A stretch of DNA of 64,000 bases from Fictibacillus aquaticus. GTDB lineage: Bacteria > Bacillota > Bacilli > Bacillales > Fictibacillaceae. How positions within the stretch are numbered: the first letter of the stretch is position 1; each line of letters begins with the position of its first letter. Positions 26,839 to 35,620 of the stretch are shown here, piece by piece. Under the pieces are notes generated by a model. The model saw only the letters and a list, made by a program, of their open reading frames with translations. It was not told where the DNA came from and did no database searches. The position numbers were made by a program, and so were the translations under genes. The stretch covers positions 434,001 through 498,000 of the forward strand of contig NZ_NOII01000002.1 in NCBI RefSeq assembly GCF_002245695.1, in the 5' to 3' direction.

Positions 26839-28148
26839 TATTCAACGGGTGTCTGGCACGCGTTTTCGTAAGCTTTTTGGAATTTCTGAATGTCTCCAGC
26901 CCCCATGAAAAGAAGGACTCCTGTTTCATGCTGCTTAAGCACATCAATTGTATCTTCACTGATAAGCTGAGCGTTCGGGATTAGATCAAGGAGATCTTGA
27001 ATCGTCAATTCGCCTGCATTTTCACGGGCAGAACCGAAAATATCACATAAGTAAACATAATCGGCCCCCTTCAGGCTGTCCGCGAATTCAGTCAAGAATG
27101 TCTTCGTACGAGTGAAGGTATGCGGCTGGAAGATCGCAACAGCATCACGGTCAGGATATTTATAAGATGTTGCTTCAATCGTCGCTTTGATCTCAGTCGG
27201 GTGGTGAGCATAATCATCGATTAGAATCTGGCTGCCGAACGTTTTTTCTGAATAACGGCGTTTTACTCCTCCGAACGTTTTCAAGCGCTCTGCGATAATA
27301 TCCGTCGGGATGTCTTCATAATGGCAGATCCCGATCACAGCCAGTGCATTCAACACGTTATGCGTACCGTACCCTGTAATGGTGAACGTTCCATAGAATG
27401 TATTGCGCACGAATACATCAAACGTAGTCCCGTTCGCATCACGGACGATATTCTTCGCCTGGAAATCATTATGGTCACCAAGGCCGTAGAACACAACCGG
27501 AACTTGAGCCTGAATTTTCTGAAGATATGGATCATCTCCACAAGCGATGATGCCTTTGTTGACTTGCATCGCCATCTGCTGGAACGCGCTGAATACGTCC
27601 TCGACATCCTTAAAGTAATCCGGATGGTCAAAGTCGATATTCGTCATGATCGCATAATCCGGCTCATACGAAAGAAAATGACGGCGGTATTCACATGCTT
27701 CAAACACGAAATACTCGCTGTTTTCGATTCCTTTCCCTGTTCCGTCTCCTATCAGGAACGCTGTCGGCTTCGCACCTTCAAGAACATGTGCGAGAAGTCC
27801 AGTCGTTGATGTTTTACCGTGTGCTCCAGTCACCGCGATCCCAGTAAACTTTTTAACAAAATCGCCAAGAAAATGGTGATATCGGTAAACTGGCAATCCG
27901 AGCTCCACAGCTGCCTTAAGTTCTTCGTGATCCCCGCTGAACGCATTCCCGGCAATGATCGTCTGACCTGGACGGATGTTATCCTTGTTAAAAGGAAGGA
28001 TTGAAACTCCTCTTTCTTCAAGCCCCACTTGAGTGAAAATCGGCATATCAATATCCGATCCCTGCACGTCAAATTTCATATCGTGGAGAATTTGCGCCAG
28101 CGCACTCATTCCCGTCCCTTTTATTCCAACAAAATGATATTGTGTCAT
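26838..28148 (-). CDS. murC: UDP-N-acetylmuramate--L-alanine ligase
   Basis: 436 residues. Adds L-Ala to UDP-MurNAc in the cytoplasm, the first step in the stem peptide. Mur ligase order: Rossmann domain ([17 protein letters not shown], residues 4-20), ATP P-loop [11 protein letters not shown] (about 107-117), DFDHPDYF-type [10 protein letters not shown] (about 170) and C-terminal [10 protein letters not shown] (about 315). ATG 28146-28148 follows GGAGG at 8 nt; the longer in-frame start is rejected. As in other Bacilli it stands apart from the main dcw cluster. Confidence 0.96.
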   Translation of the reverse strand: MTQYHFVGIKGTGMSALAQILHDMKFDVQGSDIDMPIFTQVGLEERGVSILPFNKDNIRPGQTIIAGNAFSGDHEELKAAVELGLPVYRYHHFLGDFVKKFTGIAVTGAHGKTSTTGLLAHVLEGAKPTAFLIGDGTGKGIENSEYFVFEACEYRRHFLSYEPDYAIMTNIDFDHPDYFKDVEDVFSAFQQMAMQVNKGIIACGDDPYLQKIQAQVPVVFYGLGDHNDFQAKNIVRDANGTTFDVFVRNTFYGTFTITGYGTHNVLNALAVIGICHYEDIPTDIIAERLKTFGGVKRRYSEKTFGSQILIDDYAHHPTEIKATIEATSYKYPDRDAVAIFQPHTFTRTKTFLTEFADSLKGADYVYLCDIFGSARENAGELTIQDLLDLIPNAQLISEDTIDVLKQHETGVLLFMGAGDIQKFQKAYENACQTPVE

Positions 28149-28354
28149 TGTAAAGACCTCCACAAAAGAACACCTTCTAAAAGGCCTATTTTTAATGTAT
28201 TATATGCCCGCTCTGCATACTTGCGCATAAAGAAGCGGCACGGCATCTCATACATTATAGCAAATCGCAGCTTTTCCGGCCAACTGCTGCTCTAGCCTAG
28301 TGTCCTTTTTACTCTGTTTATTTTGTGCATTGTGCACCAAAACATGTTGCCGTT

Positions 28355-29452
28355 CTATTCGACTTTTTCAAGTCTCGGATTTGGCCTGTATATACGGCCT
28401 GCCTTTGCCTGATGGCCGTCATGCATCAGCACATTGTCACCAGTAAAGCCAATATTGATTTTCAGCAAATTACTGCCTACACCATATATATCGACCGGAA
28501 CCTTCAGTTCTTCAAAGCGAGTGATTCTTTCCTTCGTGAATCCTCCGCTCACAACAATTTTCACATGGCTGAAGCCTTCCTCATCCAATGCCCTTCGCAG
28601 CGCAAAAATGAGTTCTGGATTTACACCTCTTGGATCGAAGTTTCCAAGGACATCCTGGTTCCTGAAAAAATACTGGTCGACCATCGTCCTCGACGTATCG
28701 ACTCTTACACCTTTTAGAGTGCTTCCGAACTCACGCGCAACTTTTAGTGCATCTGTGATGACATCATTGTTATAGTCCACGAGAGCGATCAGATCATCTT
28801 CAGGATACTTTTTGTGGTATGCCTTTGTCGCTTCCACAATATCGCCGTTAAAAATCTGAATCAAGGCATGCGGCATCGTTCCCATGCCTTTTTTGCCCCA
28901 CCATTCATTCATTGCATGAGTCGCCTGTGCAGAGGCTCCGCCTATATAAGCAGCATATCCGTCTCCTGCCTGCTGTGCAAAGTGATCGTCCCTGTCCCCC
29001 ATGAAAATAACAGGTTTTTGTATACCTGAAAGGCTCGCAGCTTTGGCCACATTATATACATTCGTCGCAACTGACGTTCTTCTTGCCAGTATCCCGTCAA
29101 TTACTCCTTCTAAAAATCCGAAATTTTGATAAGGCCCCTTGATTGTAAGCACCGTTTCAAACGGAGAGATTTTATCTCCATCCCTCAGAGAGTAAATTTC
29201 AAGTTCTTCTGGATTTTTCCCGAATGTTTTTATTAATGCTATCGCTTCATCTGTCCCGCAAAGGACAGCATCATTTTTCTGGAAAAACTGCATCGTCACC
29301 ACATTGTCAGGCTTATATGCTTCGACGATCTCACACGTCTTTAGGAAATATACTGCGGAAAACCAGCCTTCGCCGGCTCTCTCGTCAAATTTAAATGTCT
29401 TGTTTGTCAGCCTGCTGATCTTTCCTTGCAGCTTCAGCTCTATTTCTTTCAT
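28355..29452 (-). CDS. Nicotinate phosphoribosyltransferase family protein
   Basis: 365 residues, type II phosphoribosyltransferase barrel. The family joins nicotinate and PRPP to make NaMN for NAD salvage. Supporting segments: SVATNVYNVAKAA (about 125), GYAAYIGGASAQATHAMNE (about 163-181) and the C-terminal SGGFTKERI, then VDIYGVGS (PRPP site). It is clearly shorter than B. subtilis PncB (about 490) and belongs to the compact branch. ATG 29450-29452 follows GAGGAG. It sits between murC and sftA, where B. subtilis has no such gene. Confidence 0.82.
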   Translation of the reverse strand: MKEIELKLQGKISRLTNKTFKFDERAGEGWFSAVYFLKTCEIVEAYKPDNVVTMQFFQKNDAVLCGTDEAIALIKTFGKNPEELEIYSLRDGDKISPFETVLTIKGPYQNFGFLEGVIDGILARRTSVATNVYNVAKAASLSGIQKPVIFMGDRDDHFAQQAGDGYAAYIGGASAQATHAMNEWWGKKGMGTMPHALIQIFNGDIVEATKAYHKKYPEDDLIALVDYNNDVITDALKVAREFGSTLKGVRVDTSRTMVDQYFFRNQDVLGNFDPRGVNPELIFALRRALDEEGFSHVKIVVSGGFTKERITRFEELKVPVDIYGVGSNLLKINIGFTGDNVLMHDGHQAKAGRIYRPNPRLEKVE

Positions 29453-29531
29453 GTAAATACTCCTCAATACATAGTAAGACGGCATCCGATTGTCCTACCT
29501 TATCATAATAAAGAGAGTTTTGGAACACAAG

Positions 29532-29561
29532 AAAAAGCTGAGGGAGCTCCCTCAGCTTTAA
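29532..29561 (-). terminator. Terminator of sftA
   Basis: AAAGCTGAGGGAG/CTCCCTCAGCTTTTTC, a 12-bp perfect palindrome with a T-run on the minus strand, overlapping the last codon. Confidence 0.88.
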
Positions 29562-32176
29562 ACGTCAGCATAAAGCCGTTCTTCAAATTCTTCCGGTGTT
29601 AATAGAACGTTCCTTGGCTTTGATCCCATCGCTTCTGAAACAAGTCCGAATGCTTCCATCATCTCAATCAGACGCGCAGCGCGGTTAAATCCGACTCGAA
29701 ACCTTCTTTGCAGGCTGGAAGAAGAGGCCGCCCCTACGTCCATGACATAATAACAAGCTTCTTCAAACAGATCATCTTCCTGGTCGATATGCTGCTGAGT
29801 CTGAATCAGTTCTTCTCTTGAAAACAAATAGTTGAGCGGATATTCTTCTTTTACATAGGTTGTTACCGCTTCGATCTCATCGTCAGAAACAAAGTTCCCT
29901 TGAATACGGACTGCTTTGTTAGAGCCGTTTTCCATAAACAGCATGTCCCCTCGTCCGAGCAGGCGCTCTGCTCCGCTCATGTCGAGAATCGTTCTTGAAT
30001 CGATGGCAGACGATACAGCGAATGCTGCACGTGTAGGGATATTCGCTTTTATTAAGCCTGTAATAACGTCTACAGACGGCCGCTGTGTCGCCAGCAGCAA
30101 ATGAATCCCGCAAGCCCTCGCTTTTTGAGCGATACGGCAGATTGCTTCCTCAACATCCTGCGGTGACACCATCATAAGATCTGCAAGCTCGTCGATCACG
30201 ATGACGATGTACGGCATCTTATTGGCATAATGCTTTTCAGCAGTCATTTTATCGTTGAAACGTTTGATATCGCGCACTCCGGTTCTGGCAAAATCTTCAT
30301 ACCTGCGTTCCATTTCTTCAACAGCCCATTTTAAGGCAGCTGTAGCTTCCTTTGCATCGTTGATAACCGGTGTTACCAAGTGCGGTATATGGTTGTATGG
30401 TGCTAGTTCTACCATTTTCGGATCAACGAGAAGCAGCCTGACATCTTCTGGAGAAGACTTATAAAGAAGGCTGACAAGTATCGAGTTAATACAGACACTC
30501 TTTCCAGATCCTGTTGCTCCCGCTATCAAGCCATGCGGCATTTTTTGCAAATCTGTAACAACAGGCGATCCTGAAATATCAAGTCCCAGAGCTACAGTTA
30601 ATGGCGAACCGCTGGCACTGAATGCTGGATCTTCGATAATCTCCCTCAAGTAAACGGCCCGGCTGACCCGGTTTGGAACTTCAATACCAATCGTGTTCTT
30701 GCCAGGTATCGGCGCTTCAATTCGGATGTCTCTCGCTGATAAACTCAGCTTGATATCATCTGTCAGGTTGGTGATTTTGTTCACCTTCACCCCCGGTGCA
30801 GGCTGAACCTCAAACCGTGTAACAGATGGCCCCTGTGTCAGGTGCACGACCTTCGCGTTCACATTGAAGTTGTTCAACGTTTCCTGCAGCAGTGATTCCT
30901 GTGACAATAGCCAGCTTTCATCATCCAACTGTGCAGCAGGAGCTACATCCAAGAATTCTATCGGGATCAAATGACTTTTCTTTTCCTGAGCTGGCTTTAC
31001 GCTAGGAGCCATTTCAGCTGGTTTAACAGCGGGCTGCGGGACAGCTTTTGGAGCAGGAGCAGCTGCTCTTTCTTTGATGGCCTGCCTGTCTTTTTTCAGC
31101 ATCATCACATTAAAAGGAACATAAGTACCGCCGGGCTTCTTCATAGGCGGTTCTGTTTTTCTTTCTTTTGTATCCCCTCCTGCGGTAACAGACGGAGTTA
31201 TTATTGCTGACGGTTGCTCTTCAGCAGTTTCCGATGCCTCCGCAGCAAGTGGTTCTTCTTTCTCTTCTGCAGGCGGTTCTGATACTGCAAAAGCTGGTCC
31301 ATCATGATCAGCTCTTGTCAGTTCTGATTCATTCTGTTCTTCTGGTTCAGCATCAAATAGAATTTCTTCTGAAGCAGCAGGCAGTAACTCCACTCTTTCA
31401 TCTAAAATAGAATCCTGATCTTGTGATTCGTGATAAACCACACCATCTGCTTCGTTCTGATTTTCTTCCGCATTATCCTCATTAATCATTTGAGGATCTT
31501 CCTTCTTTTGTTCATCCTTAAACGACCAGCCGGGAAAAATAATCTTCTCTTTGTTCCGTTCTTTAAAGCCGTAAACAGGAGAAGGAATATCTGTCGGAAC
31601 AAATTTCGGCGTCACTTCTGAGTTTGTAGTTTCGATGTTTTGCTTGTTATGTAGTTTTTTCTCTGGTGCGTCAGTCCTGTTTACCGGGTTTAAGTCATTC
31701 CTGTTTACCGGGTTTAAACCATAGATTGGAGAAGGAACAGGCTCAGGTCTGAACTTTTCTCTCTTTCTTGGCGTACGCTCTTTTCTTGTATCATCCTGAC
31801 GCCGCTCTATGTTTCTTTCAACAGTGCGTTCTTTGCTGCGCACTGTCCGGCTGATATTGTCAACCCTGACCGGCTTACTAGCAGGTGCACGGTGCTCCGC
31901 TTGAGGATTTATCCTTCTTTCAGTTTCAGGACGCGGCTCATCCGGAATAACCGGGAAACGGAAATTTCCTGGTGCAGGGTAATCACTCAGCATCTTAGGC
32001 CCAGAACCCGCGTTCTTTATTTTGGATGATTTTGTACTGTCTGCAGTATGTTTTGATGCGTTATCTGCAGCTTGTCTCGTCTGGACATTTTTCGGCGCTT
32101 TTTCACGCTCTTCAGGTTCTTCCATGTCTTCTTCGTCGTCAAAAAAGTAATTCATCATTTTTTTTAGCCAGCTCAT
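29558..32176 (-). CDS. sftA: DNA translocase SftA (FtsK/SpoIIIE family)
   Basis: 872 residues. A soluble relative of SpoIIIE that clears chromosome DNA from the closing septum. No membrane helix at the N-terminus. A long, charged and proline-rich linker (about 20-400) is followed by the FtsK motor with Walker A GATGSGKSVC (about 552-561) and Walker B VIVIDELADLM (about 660), and a C-terminal winged-helix gamma domain (about 800-865, SSLQRRFRVGFNRAARLIE). The linker holds a short tandem duplication (NPVNRNDL then NPVNRTDA). AAGGTGGTGG precedes the ATG. Confidence 0.94.
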   Translation of the reverse strand: MSWLKKMMNYFFDDEEDMEEPEEREKAPKNVQTRQAADNASKHTADSTKSSKIKNAGSGPKMLSDYPAPGNFRFPVIPDEPRPETERRINPQAEHRAPASKPVRVDNISRTVRSKERTVERNIERRQDDTRKERTPRKREKFRPEPVPSPIYGLNPVNRNDLNPVNRTDAPEKKLHNKQNIETTNSEVTPKFVPTDIPSPVYGFKERNKEKIIFPGWSFKDEQKKEDPQMINEDNAEENQNEADGVVYHESQDQDSILDERVELLPAASEEILFDAEPEEQNESELTRADHDGPAFAVSEPPAEEKEEPLAAEASETAEEQPSAIITPSVTAGGDTKERKTEPPMKKPGGTYVPFNVMMLKKDRQAIKERAAAPAPKAVPQPAVKPAEMAPSVKPAQEKKSHLIPIEFLDVAPAAQLDDESWLLSQESLLQETLNNFNVNAKVVHLTQGPSVTRFEVQPAPGVKVNKITNLTDDIKLSLSARDIRIEAPIPGKNTIGIEVPNRVSRAVYLREIIEDPAFSASGSPLTVALGLDISGSPVVTDLQKMPHGLIAGATGSGKSVCINSILVSLLYKSSPEDVRLLLVDPKMVELAPYNHIPHLVTPVINDAKEATAALKWAVEEMERRYEDFARTGVRDIKRFNDKMTAEKHYANKMPYIVIVIDELADLMMVSPQDVEEAICRIAQKARACGIHLLLATQRPSVDVITGLIKANIPTRAAFAVSSAIDSRTILDMSGAERLLGRGDMLFMENGSNKAVRIQGNFVSDDEIEAVTTYVKEEYPLNYLFSREELIQTQQHIDQEDDLFEEACYYVMDVGAASSSSLQRRFRVGFNRAARLIEMMEAFGLVSEAMGSKPRNVLLTPEEFEERLYADV

Positions 32177-32219
32177 GGATCCACCACCTTTTTCTCTGTA
32201 CCGCTTTTTCTTTATTGTA

Positions 32220-32272
32220 GCTAAAAAATGGGAGGAACAATAGTCTGAAAATAATAAACAGACGTTCCTCCT
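32220..32272 (-). terminator. Probable terminator of ytpQ
   Basis: GGAGGAAC/GTTCCTCC plus an inner GTCTG/CAGAC, followed by CATTTTTTAG on the minus strand, between ytpQ and sftA. Confidence 0.65.
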
Positions 32273-32342
32273 TATTTAATTAATGATTCGACAGTATACA
32301 TAGCTGATTGTGCCGTACCGGCAACAATTTCCTGCAATTTTT

Positions 32343-33143
32343 TTATTCTTCTGTTGACGTATTCTTGTTCTTTGCCAGAATAAATACGGGTTCGAGGCCT
32401 TCTTCTTCATATAAAAAAGAAAGCGCCGTTACAGGTACCCGGCCGTTAATAAAAAACTGCATCGCCATTTGACCCAGCACATCAAACCCTTGTTCGTTTT
32501 CAATATCCGCGATAATGAGCACATCCTGATGAGGCACAGCAACAGCCATCTTCCCCTTAATCGCCGACTTTATTTCGTTCAAATAAGAGGTGTTCAGCAC
32601 TCGGCTAGCATCGTAGCCATCGTTATGGTTGATAAAATAAAACGTGTTTCCGGCTACTGTATCCTTCTTAGCCTGTATTGGAAGACGGCGAAGGTTGAAA
32701 GCAGACATTTCCTTTATCTGCTCTCTGCTTAAATTCCAGCTTTCGGCCTGTTCTTCGGTTATGAGACGATAAGTCGTTCCGAGATCCAGAGCATAAAAAA
32801 TGTTCGTTTCAGCAGTGTGTTCGTCATGAAGCAGACGCTTTTCCCCTGCTTCAACAGGAAACGATGTGGACCTGATCACAGGGAAAATGTTCTTCGCTGC
32901 TTCTTGAGGTGCTTCTTCCTCTCCTTTAAGGGATTTCTCCACATGGTAAAGAAGCTCCTCTAAAAAGGCATCTTTTCTGTTGTGCCATTTAGCAGCAAGT
33001 CCAGAAAGCGAGAGGTTTGCTCCCTTCCCAGTCTGAAGGTTTTCAACACGCAAAGTTTCTTCCTTAGAATTGTACTGTGTTTGAAGACCTTTTTCTTTTA
33101 GATTGCTTTCTAGCAGTTTTCTTAATTTAGTTACGTCGGACAC
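32343..33143 (-). CDS. ytpQ: DUF1444 protein YtpQ
   Basis: 266 residues, DUF1444. Mixed alpha/beta with no signal peptide, membrane segment or known catalytic motif that I can point to; function unknown. The position upstream of sftA agrees with B. subtilis, except that ytpR (tRNA-binding domain protein), which lies between them there, is missing. GGAGGTAAC precedes the ATG. No clear promoter was found upstream. Confidence 0.85.
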   Translation of the reverse strand: MSDVTKLRKLLESNLKEKGLQTQYNSKEETLRVENLQTGKGANLSLSGLAAKWHNRKDAFLEELLYHVEKSLKGEEEAPQEAAKNIFPVIRSTSFPVEAGEKRLLHDEHTAETNIFYALDLGTTYRLITEEQAESWNLSREQIKEMSAFNLRRLPIQAKKDTVAGNTFYFINHNDGYDASRVLNTSYLNEIKSAIKGKMAVAVPHQDVLIIADIENEQGFDVLGQMAMQFFINGRVPVTALSFLYEEEGLEPVFILAKNKNTSTEE

Positions 33144-33300
33144 AGACGGTTACCTCCTTGTTAACGGTTTGTTTTGTTAATAAATTAAGCGGAATTGGCT
33201 TGAAGAGTATACTTCAGTGCCCATCCATGATAAATGGTTTGCATATAGCTTCGATTCCCAAATTGCATATTCATCACATTCACTAGATCAACCTTGATTT

Positions 33301-33537
33301 CATCTTAGATAAAGTTGATCGGAGTGTAAGGTGCCGACTCCTCGAAAATGAAAATCGCATTTTCTTCGTGCGATGTCTTGCTACGTATCCTTCCAAGTGT
33401 CCAATAAGTCAAAGACCGACTTACCGGCCCCATTCCCTTTTCCTTGTCGGGGCTAAATGAGCCGACCCGTGCTTTTCGCCACGCCCCGCGGAAAGCGTGC
33501 GCCTGAAACGGAGATCAAGCGCTTCTCTGAGTTCTTT
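33301..33537 (-). repeat. Modular palindromic repeat, copy D (ends + part M1 + M3)
   Basis: Reading the minus strand: left end, M1 up to TTATTGGACACTT, then a direct jump to GGAAGGATACG of M3, then the right end. M2 and the tail of M1 are absent. It lies 3' of queF, past the queF terminator. The rest of the 473-bp gap before ytpQ shows nothing else. Confidence 0.88.
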
Positions 33538-33578
33538 AATCACGACATAGTTTACAAAAAGAGCCTTCTTTAAAGTGC

Positions 33579-33610
33579 GAAAAAACCTCCGTTAAAGGGA
33601 GGTTTTTTCA
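33579..33610 (-). terminator. Terminator of queF
   Basis: AAAAAACCTCC/GGAGGTTTTTT with a 7-nt loop, T-run on both strands, adjacent to the queF stop codon. Confidence 0.85.
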
Positions 33611-33616
33611 TCTTAT

Positions 33617-34036
33617 TTATTCGCCTGCTTTATATTCGCATACTACTTCAGTACCAAGTCCGCCGCGGGCATTCCAGTTGCCTGTCACCTTAAGATACTT
33701 AGGCTTAAGCAAACGTGCGAGGTCTTCCATAATTTTGTTTGTTGCATGTTCCTGGTAGATGCCTACGTTTCGGTATGAAGTAAGATAGTATTTCAATGAT
33801 TTCATCTCTACAAGCTCTTCTGTAGGGATATAGCTGATAATGATATCAGCAAAATCCGGAAGCCCGGACCACGGGCAGACAGACGTGAACTCTGTTGTCG
33901 GGATGGTAACAAGCGTATCTTTACCGATATATTCATAAGGAATCGTTTCAAGGATATCAACAAGAATTACATTCTCATCTTGGATATCAAAACGAATGCC
34001 TTCGTATTTACTATGGTTTACTTCTACTTTAGCCAT
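33617..34036 (-). CDS. queF: 7-cyano-7-deazaguanine reductase (unimodular QueF)
   Basis: 139 residues. Reduces preQ0 to preQ1 with NADPH in queuosine synthesis. Cys and Asp of the catalytic motif are in TSVCPWSGLPDF (about 53-64), and the QueF signature EMKSLKYYL is at about 77-85. The following motif reads YQEHA where B. subtilis QueF has FHED, so the residue matching His96 is Gln, while Glu97 is kept. Shorter than the B. subtilis protein (165). It is separate from queCDE (41-43 kb), and no preQ1 aptamer is seen upstream; an extended -10 (TGGTATAAT) lies at 34087-34095. Confidence 0.9.
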   Translation of the reverse strand: MAKVEVNHSKYEGIRFDIQDENVILVDILETIPYEYIGKDTLVTIPTTEFTSVCPWSGLPDFADIIISYIPTEELVEMKSLKYYLTSYRNVGIYQEHATNKIMEDLARLLKPKYLKVTGNWNARGGLGTEVVCEYKAGE

Positions 34037-34086
34037 GAAGAAGAACCGCCTTTCTTAAATTAAATAATTATTGCGCATTAAAACTC

Positions 34087-34095
34087 ATTATACCA
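34087..34095 (-). promoter_or_regulatory. Extended -10 promoter of queF
   Basis: Minus strand TGGTATAAT about 50 nt before the ATG; no good -35. Confidence 0.5.
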
Positions 34096-34116
34096 CATCA
34101 ATATTATTTAGGCGCC

Positions 34117-34434
34117 TTAAATTGACAGCTCAGAAATAAACTGTTCGATCTGCTCCTGTGTTTTCCGGTCTTTATTCACATAGCGGCCGATCTCTTTTCC
34201 GTCTTTGAAAGCTACAAAGCTGGGAATGCCAAAAATATCAAGCTCTTGGCAAACTTCAATCAGTTTGTCGCGGTCTGCGTATAGAAACTCAAACTGAGTG
34301 AATTTAGACTCGACTTCAGGCATAAACGGTTTGATGAACACGCAGTCCGGACACCAGTCCGCTGAAAAAAGGACAATACTCGCTCCTTTATCAATCGCGG
34401 CAAAAAGTTCTTCTCGGGAATGCATCTCTTTCAT
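34117..34434 (-). CDS. ytpP: Thioredoxin-like protein YtpP
   Basis: 105 residues, thioredoxin fold. Redox motif WCPDC at about 27-31 (not the classical WCGPC) and cis-proline in FGIPSFVAF (about 73-81). Probably a cytoplasmic disulfide reductase or bacillithiol-linked protein; the partner is unknown. It follows the PTS-IIC-like gene with a 4-nt gap, and its AAAGGAG lies inside the end of that gene, so the two form an operon. Confidence 0.9.
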   Translation of the reverse strand: MKEMHSREELFAAIDKGASIVLFSADWCPDCVFIKPFMPEVESKFTQFEFLYADRDKLIEVCQELDIFGIPSFVAFKDGKEIGRYVNKDRKTQEQIEQFISELSI

Positions 34435-34438
34435 TCTG

Positions 34439-35449
34439 TCATTGCTCCTTTAATTTCATATCTCCGGGTTTAATATACCCTCTTTTTCTCATCCATTCTG
34501 ATAGTAACAGGGAGATGATAATTGGTCCAATAAAATGCAGCATCAGGACTGCTATGAATGTTTCTGCTGTAAAGCCCATAGTCCTTAGGGTCATAAGAGG
34601 ACCCACAAGACCGCTCGTTCCCATCCCCGCACCTGCAGGTATGTTTTCCATATGCAGCCAAATCGTTCCGATCGGAGCAAGAAGGATTCCGGCTGCTGTC
34701 GGGGGTATGAGGATAAGAGGGTTCTTTATGACGTTCGGAAACTGCAGTTTGGATGTACCGATTCCCTGCGTGAGCCAACCCCCTATCCCGTTGTCACGGT
34801 AGCTGCTTGTTGCAAAACCAATCATCTGAGCCGCACAGCCGATCGTGGCTGCCCCAGCAGCAATCCCTTCAAGACCAAGCATCATCGCAATGGCTGCACT
34901 CGAGATCGGCCCTGTTAACGCAAATCCGAGAAGTGTGGCAACGAGGATTCCCATCAGGAAAGGACGCTGTTCGGTCGCCCACATTACGAGTTCTCCGAAG
35001 TTCGCCATAAACTTTCCTATGGCAGGTCCGACAAACTGAGCGGTCAAGAAACCAGTCAAGATTGTCACTCCCGGTGTCACCAAAATATCGAACTTAGTTT
35101 CTTTTGATACGATTTTTCCTGCTTCACAGGCAATGACTGCTGCGATATAGCATCCTGCAACACTTCCGAGCTCAGCTCCTGCAGCTCCAGCGATGGCAGC
35201 TCCAAACATGACAAGCGGCGGCGCCTTCAAGCCATATGCCACTGCTGCACCGATCACCGGTCCCATCAAGCTCATTGCAAGTGTTCCCACCTTTACAAAG
35301 AAAGGCAGGTGAAACTGTTCGCCCGCTGTTTTAAAAATAAGTCCGATCACGAGTGAAGACATGAGACCAAGAGCAAAATAGCTGAATCCGGTAATAATGT
35401 ATTCTTTTATAGAAAGGGAAACGCCCTTTTTTCTTAAAAAATTTTTCAT
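34439..35449 (-). CDS. PTS EIIC-like (PTS_EIIC_2) membrane protein
   Basis: 336 residues, about nine or ten hydrophobic helices rich in Gly and Ala (for example FGAAIAGAAGAELGSVAGCY near 83-102). This matches the PTS_EIIC_2 family, a IIC-type permease domain without attached IIA or IIB. No PTS phosphoryl-carrier genes are in the window, so substrate and energy coupling are unknown. AAAGGAG precedes the ATG. Co-transcribed with ytpP. It is divergent from a chemoreceptor, and the shared promoter region has an operator-like inverted repeat. Confidence 0.8.
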   Translation of the reverse strand: MKNFLRKKGVSLSIKEYIITGFSYFALGLMSSLVIGLIFKTAGEQFHLPFFVKVGTLAMSLMGPVIGAAVAYGLKAPPLVMFGAAIAGAAGAELGSVAGCYIAAVIACEAGKIVSKETKFDILVTPGVTILTGFLTAQFVGPAIGKFMANFGELVMWATEQRPFLMGILVATLLGFALTGPISSAAIAMMLGLEGIAAGAATIGCAAQMIGFATSSYRDNGIGGWLTQGIGTSKLQFPNVIKNPLILIPPTAAGILLAPIGTIWLHMENIPAGAGMGTSGLVGPLMTLRTMGFTAETFIAVLMLHFIGPIIISLLLSEWMRKRGYIKPGDMKLKEQ

Positions 35450-35483
35450 CGCTTGACTCCTTTAAAATAGTATACCCTTATTG

Positions 35484-35511
35484 ATTATAATGAAGATTTT
35501 ACATGTGTAAA
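35484..35511 (-). promoter_or_regulatory. Promoter of the PTS-IIC-like gene, with TTTACA operator-like repeat
   Basis: Minus strand TTTACA, 16-nt spacer, TATAAT. The -35 is one arm of TTTACA-TG-TGTAAA (35498-35511), a hyphenated inverted repeat that could be a regulator site between the divergent genes. Confidence 0.5.
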
Positions 35512-35620
35512 GACAGGTGTAAAAATAAATTTGTATGAGAACATGGTTAACATGAACCTGAAGCAGCCGATAAATCTATTAAAGAACATACAAATTCAGC
35601 AAAAGAATGGGGTATCTAAA

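Noticed and set aside
34037-34116. preQ1 aptamer before queF
   Set aside because: No CCC-rich loop or A-rich tail; the leader is only about 40 nt.
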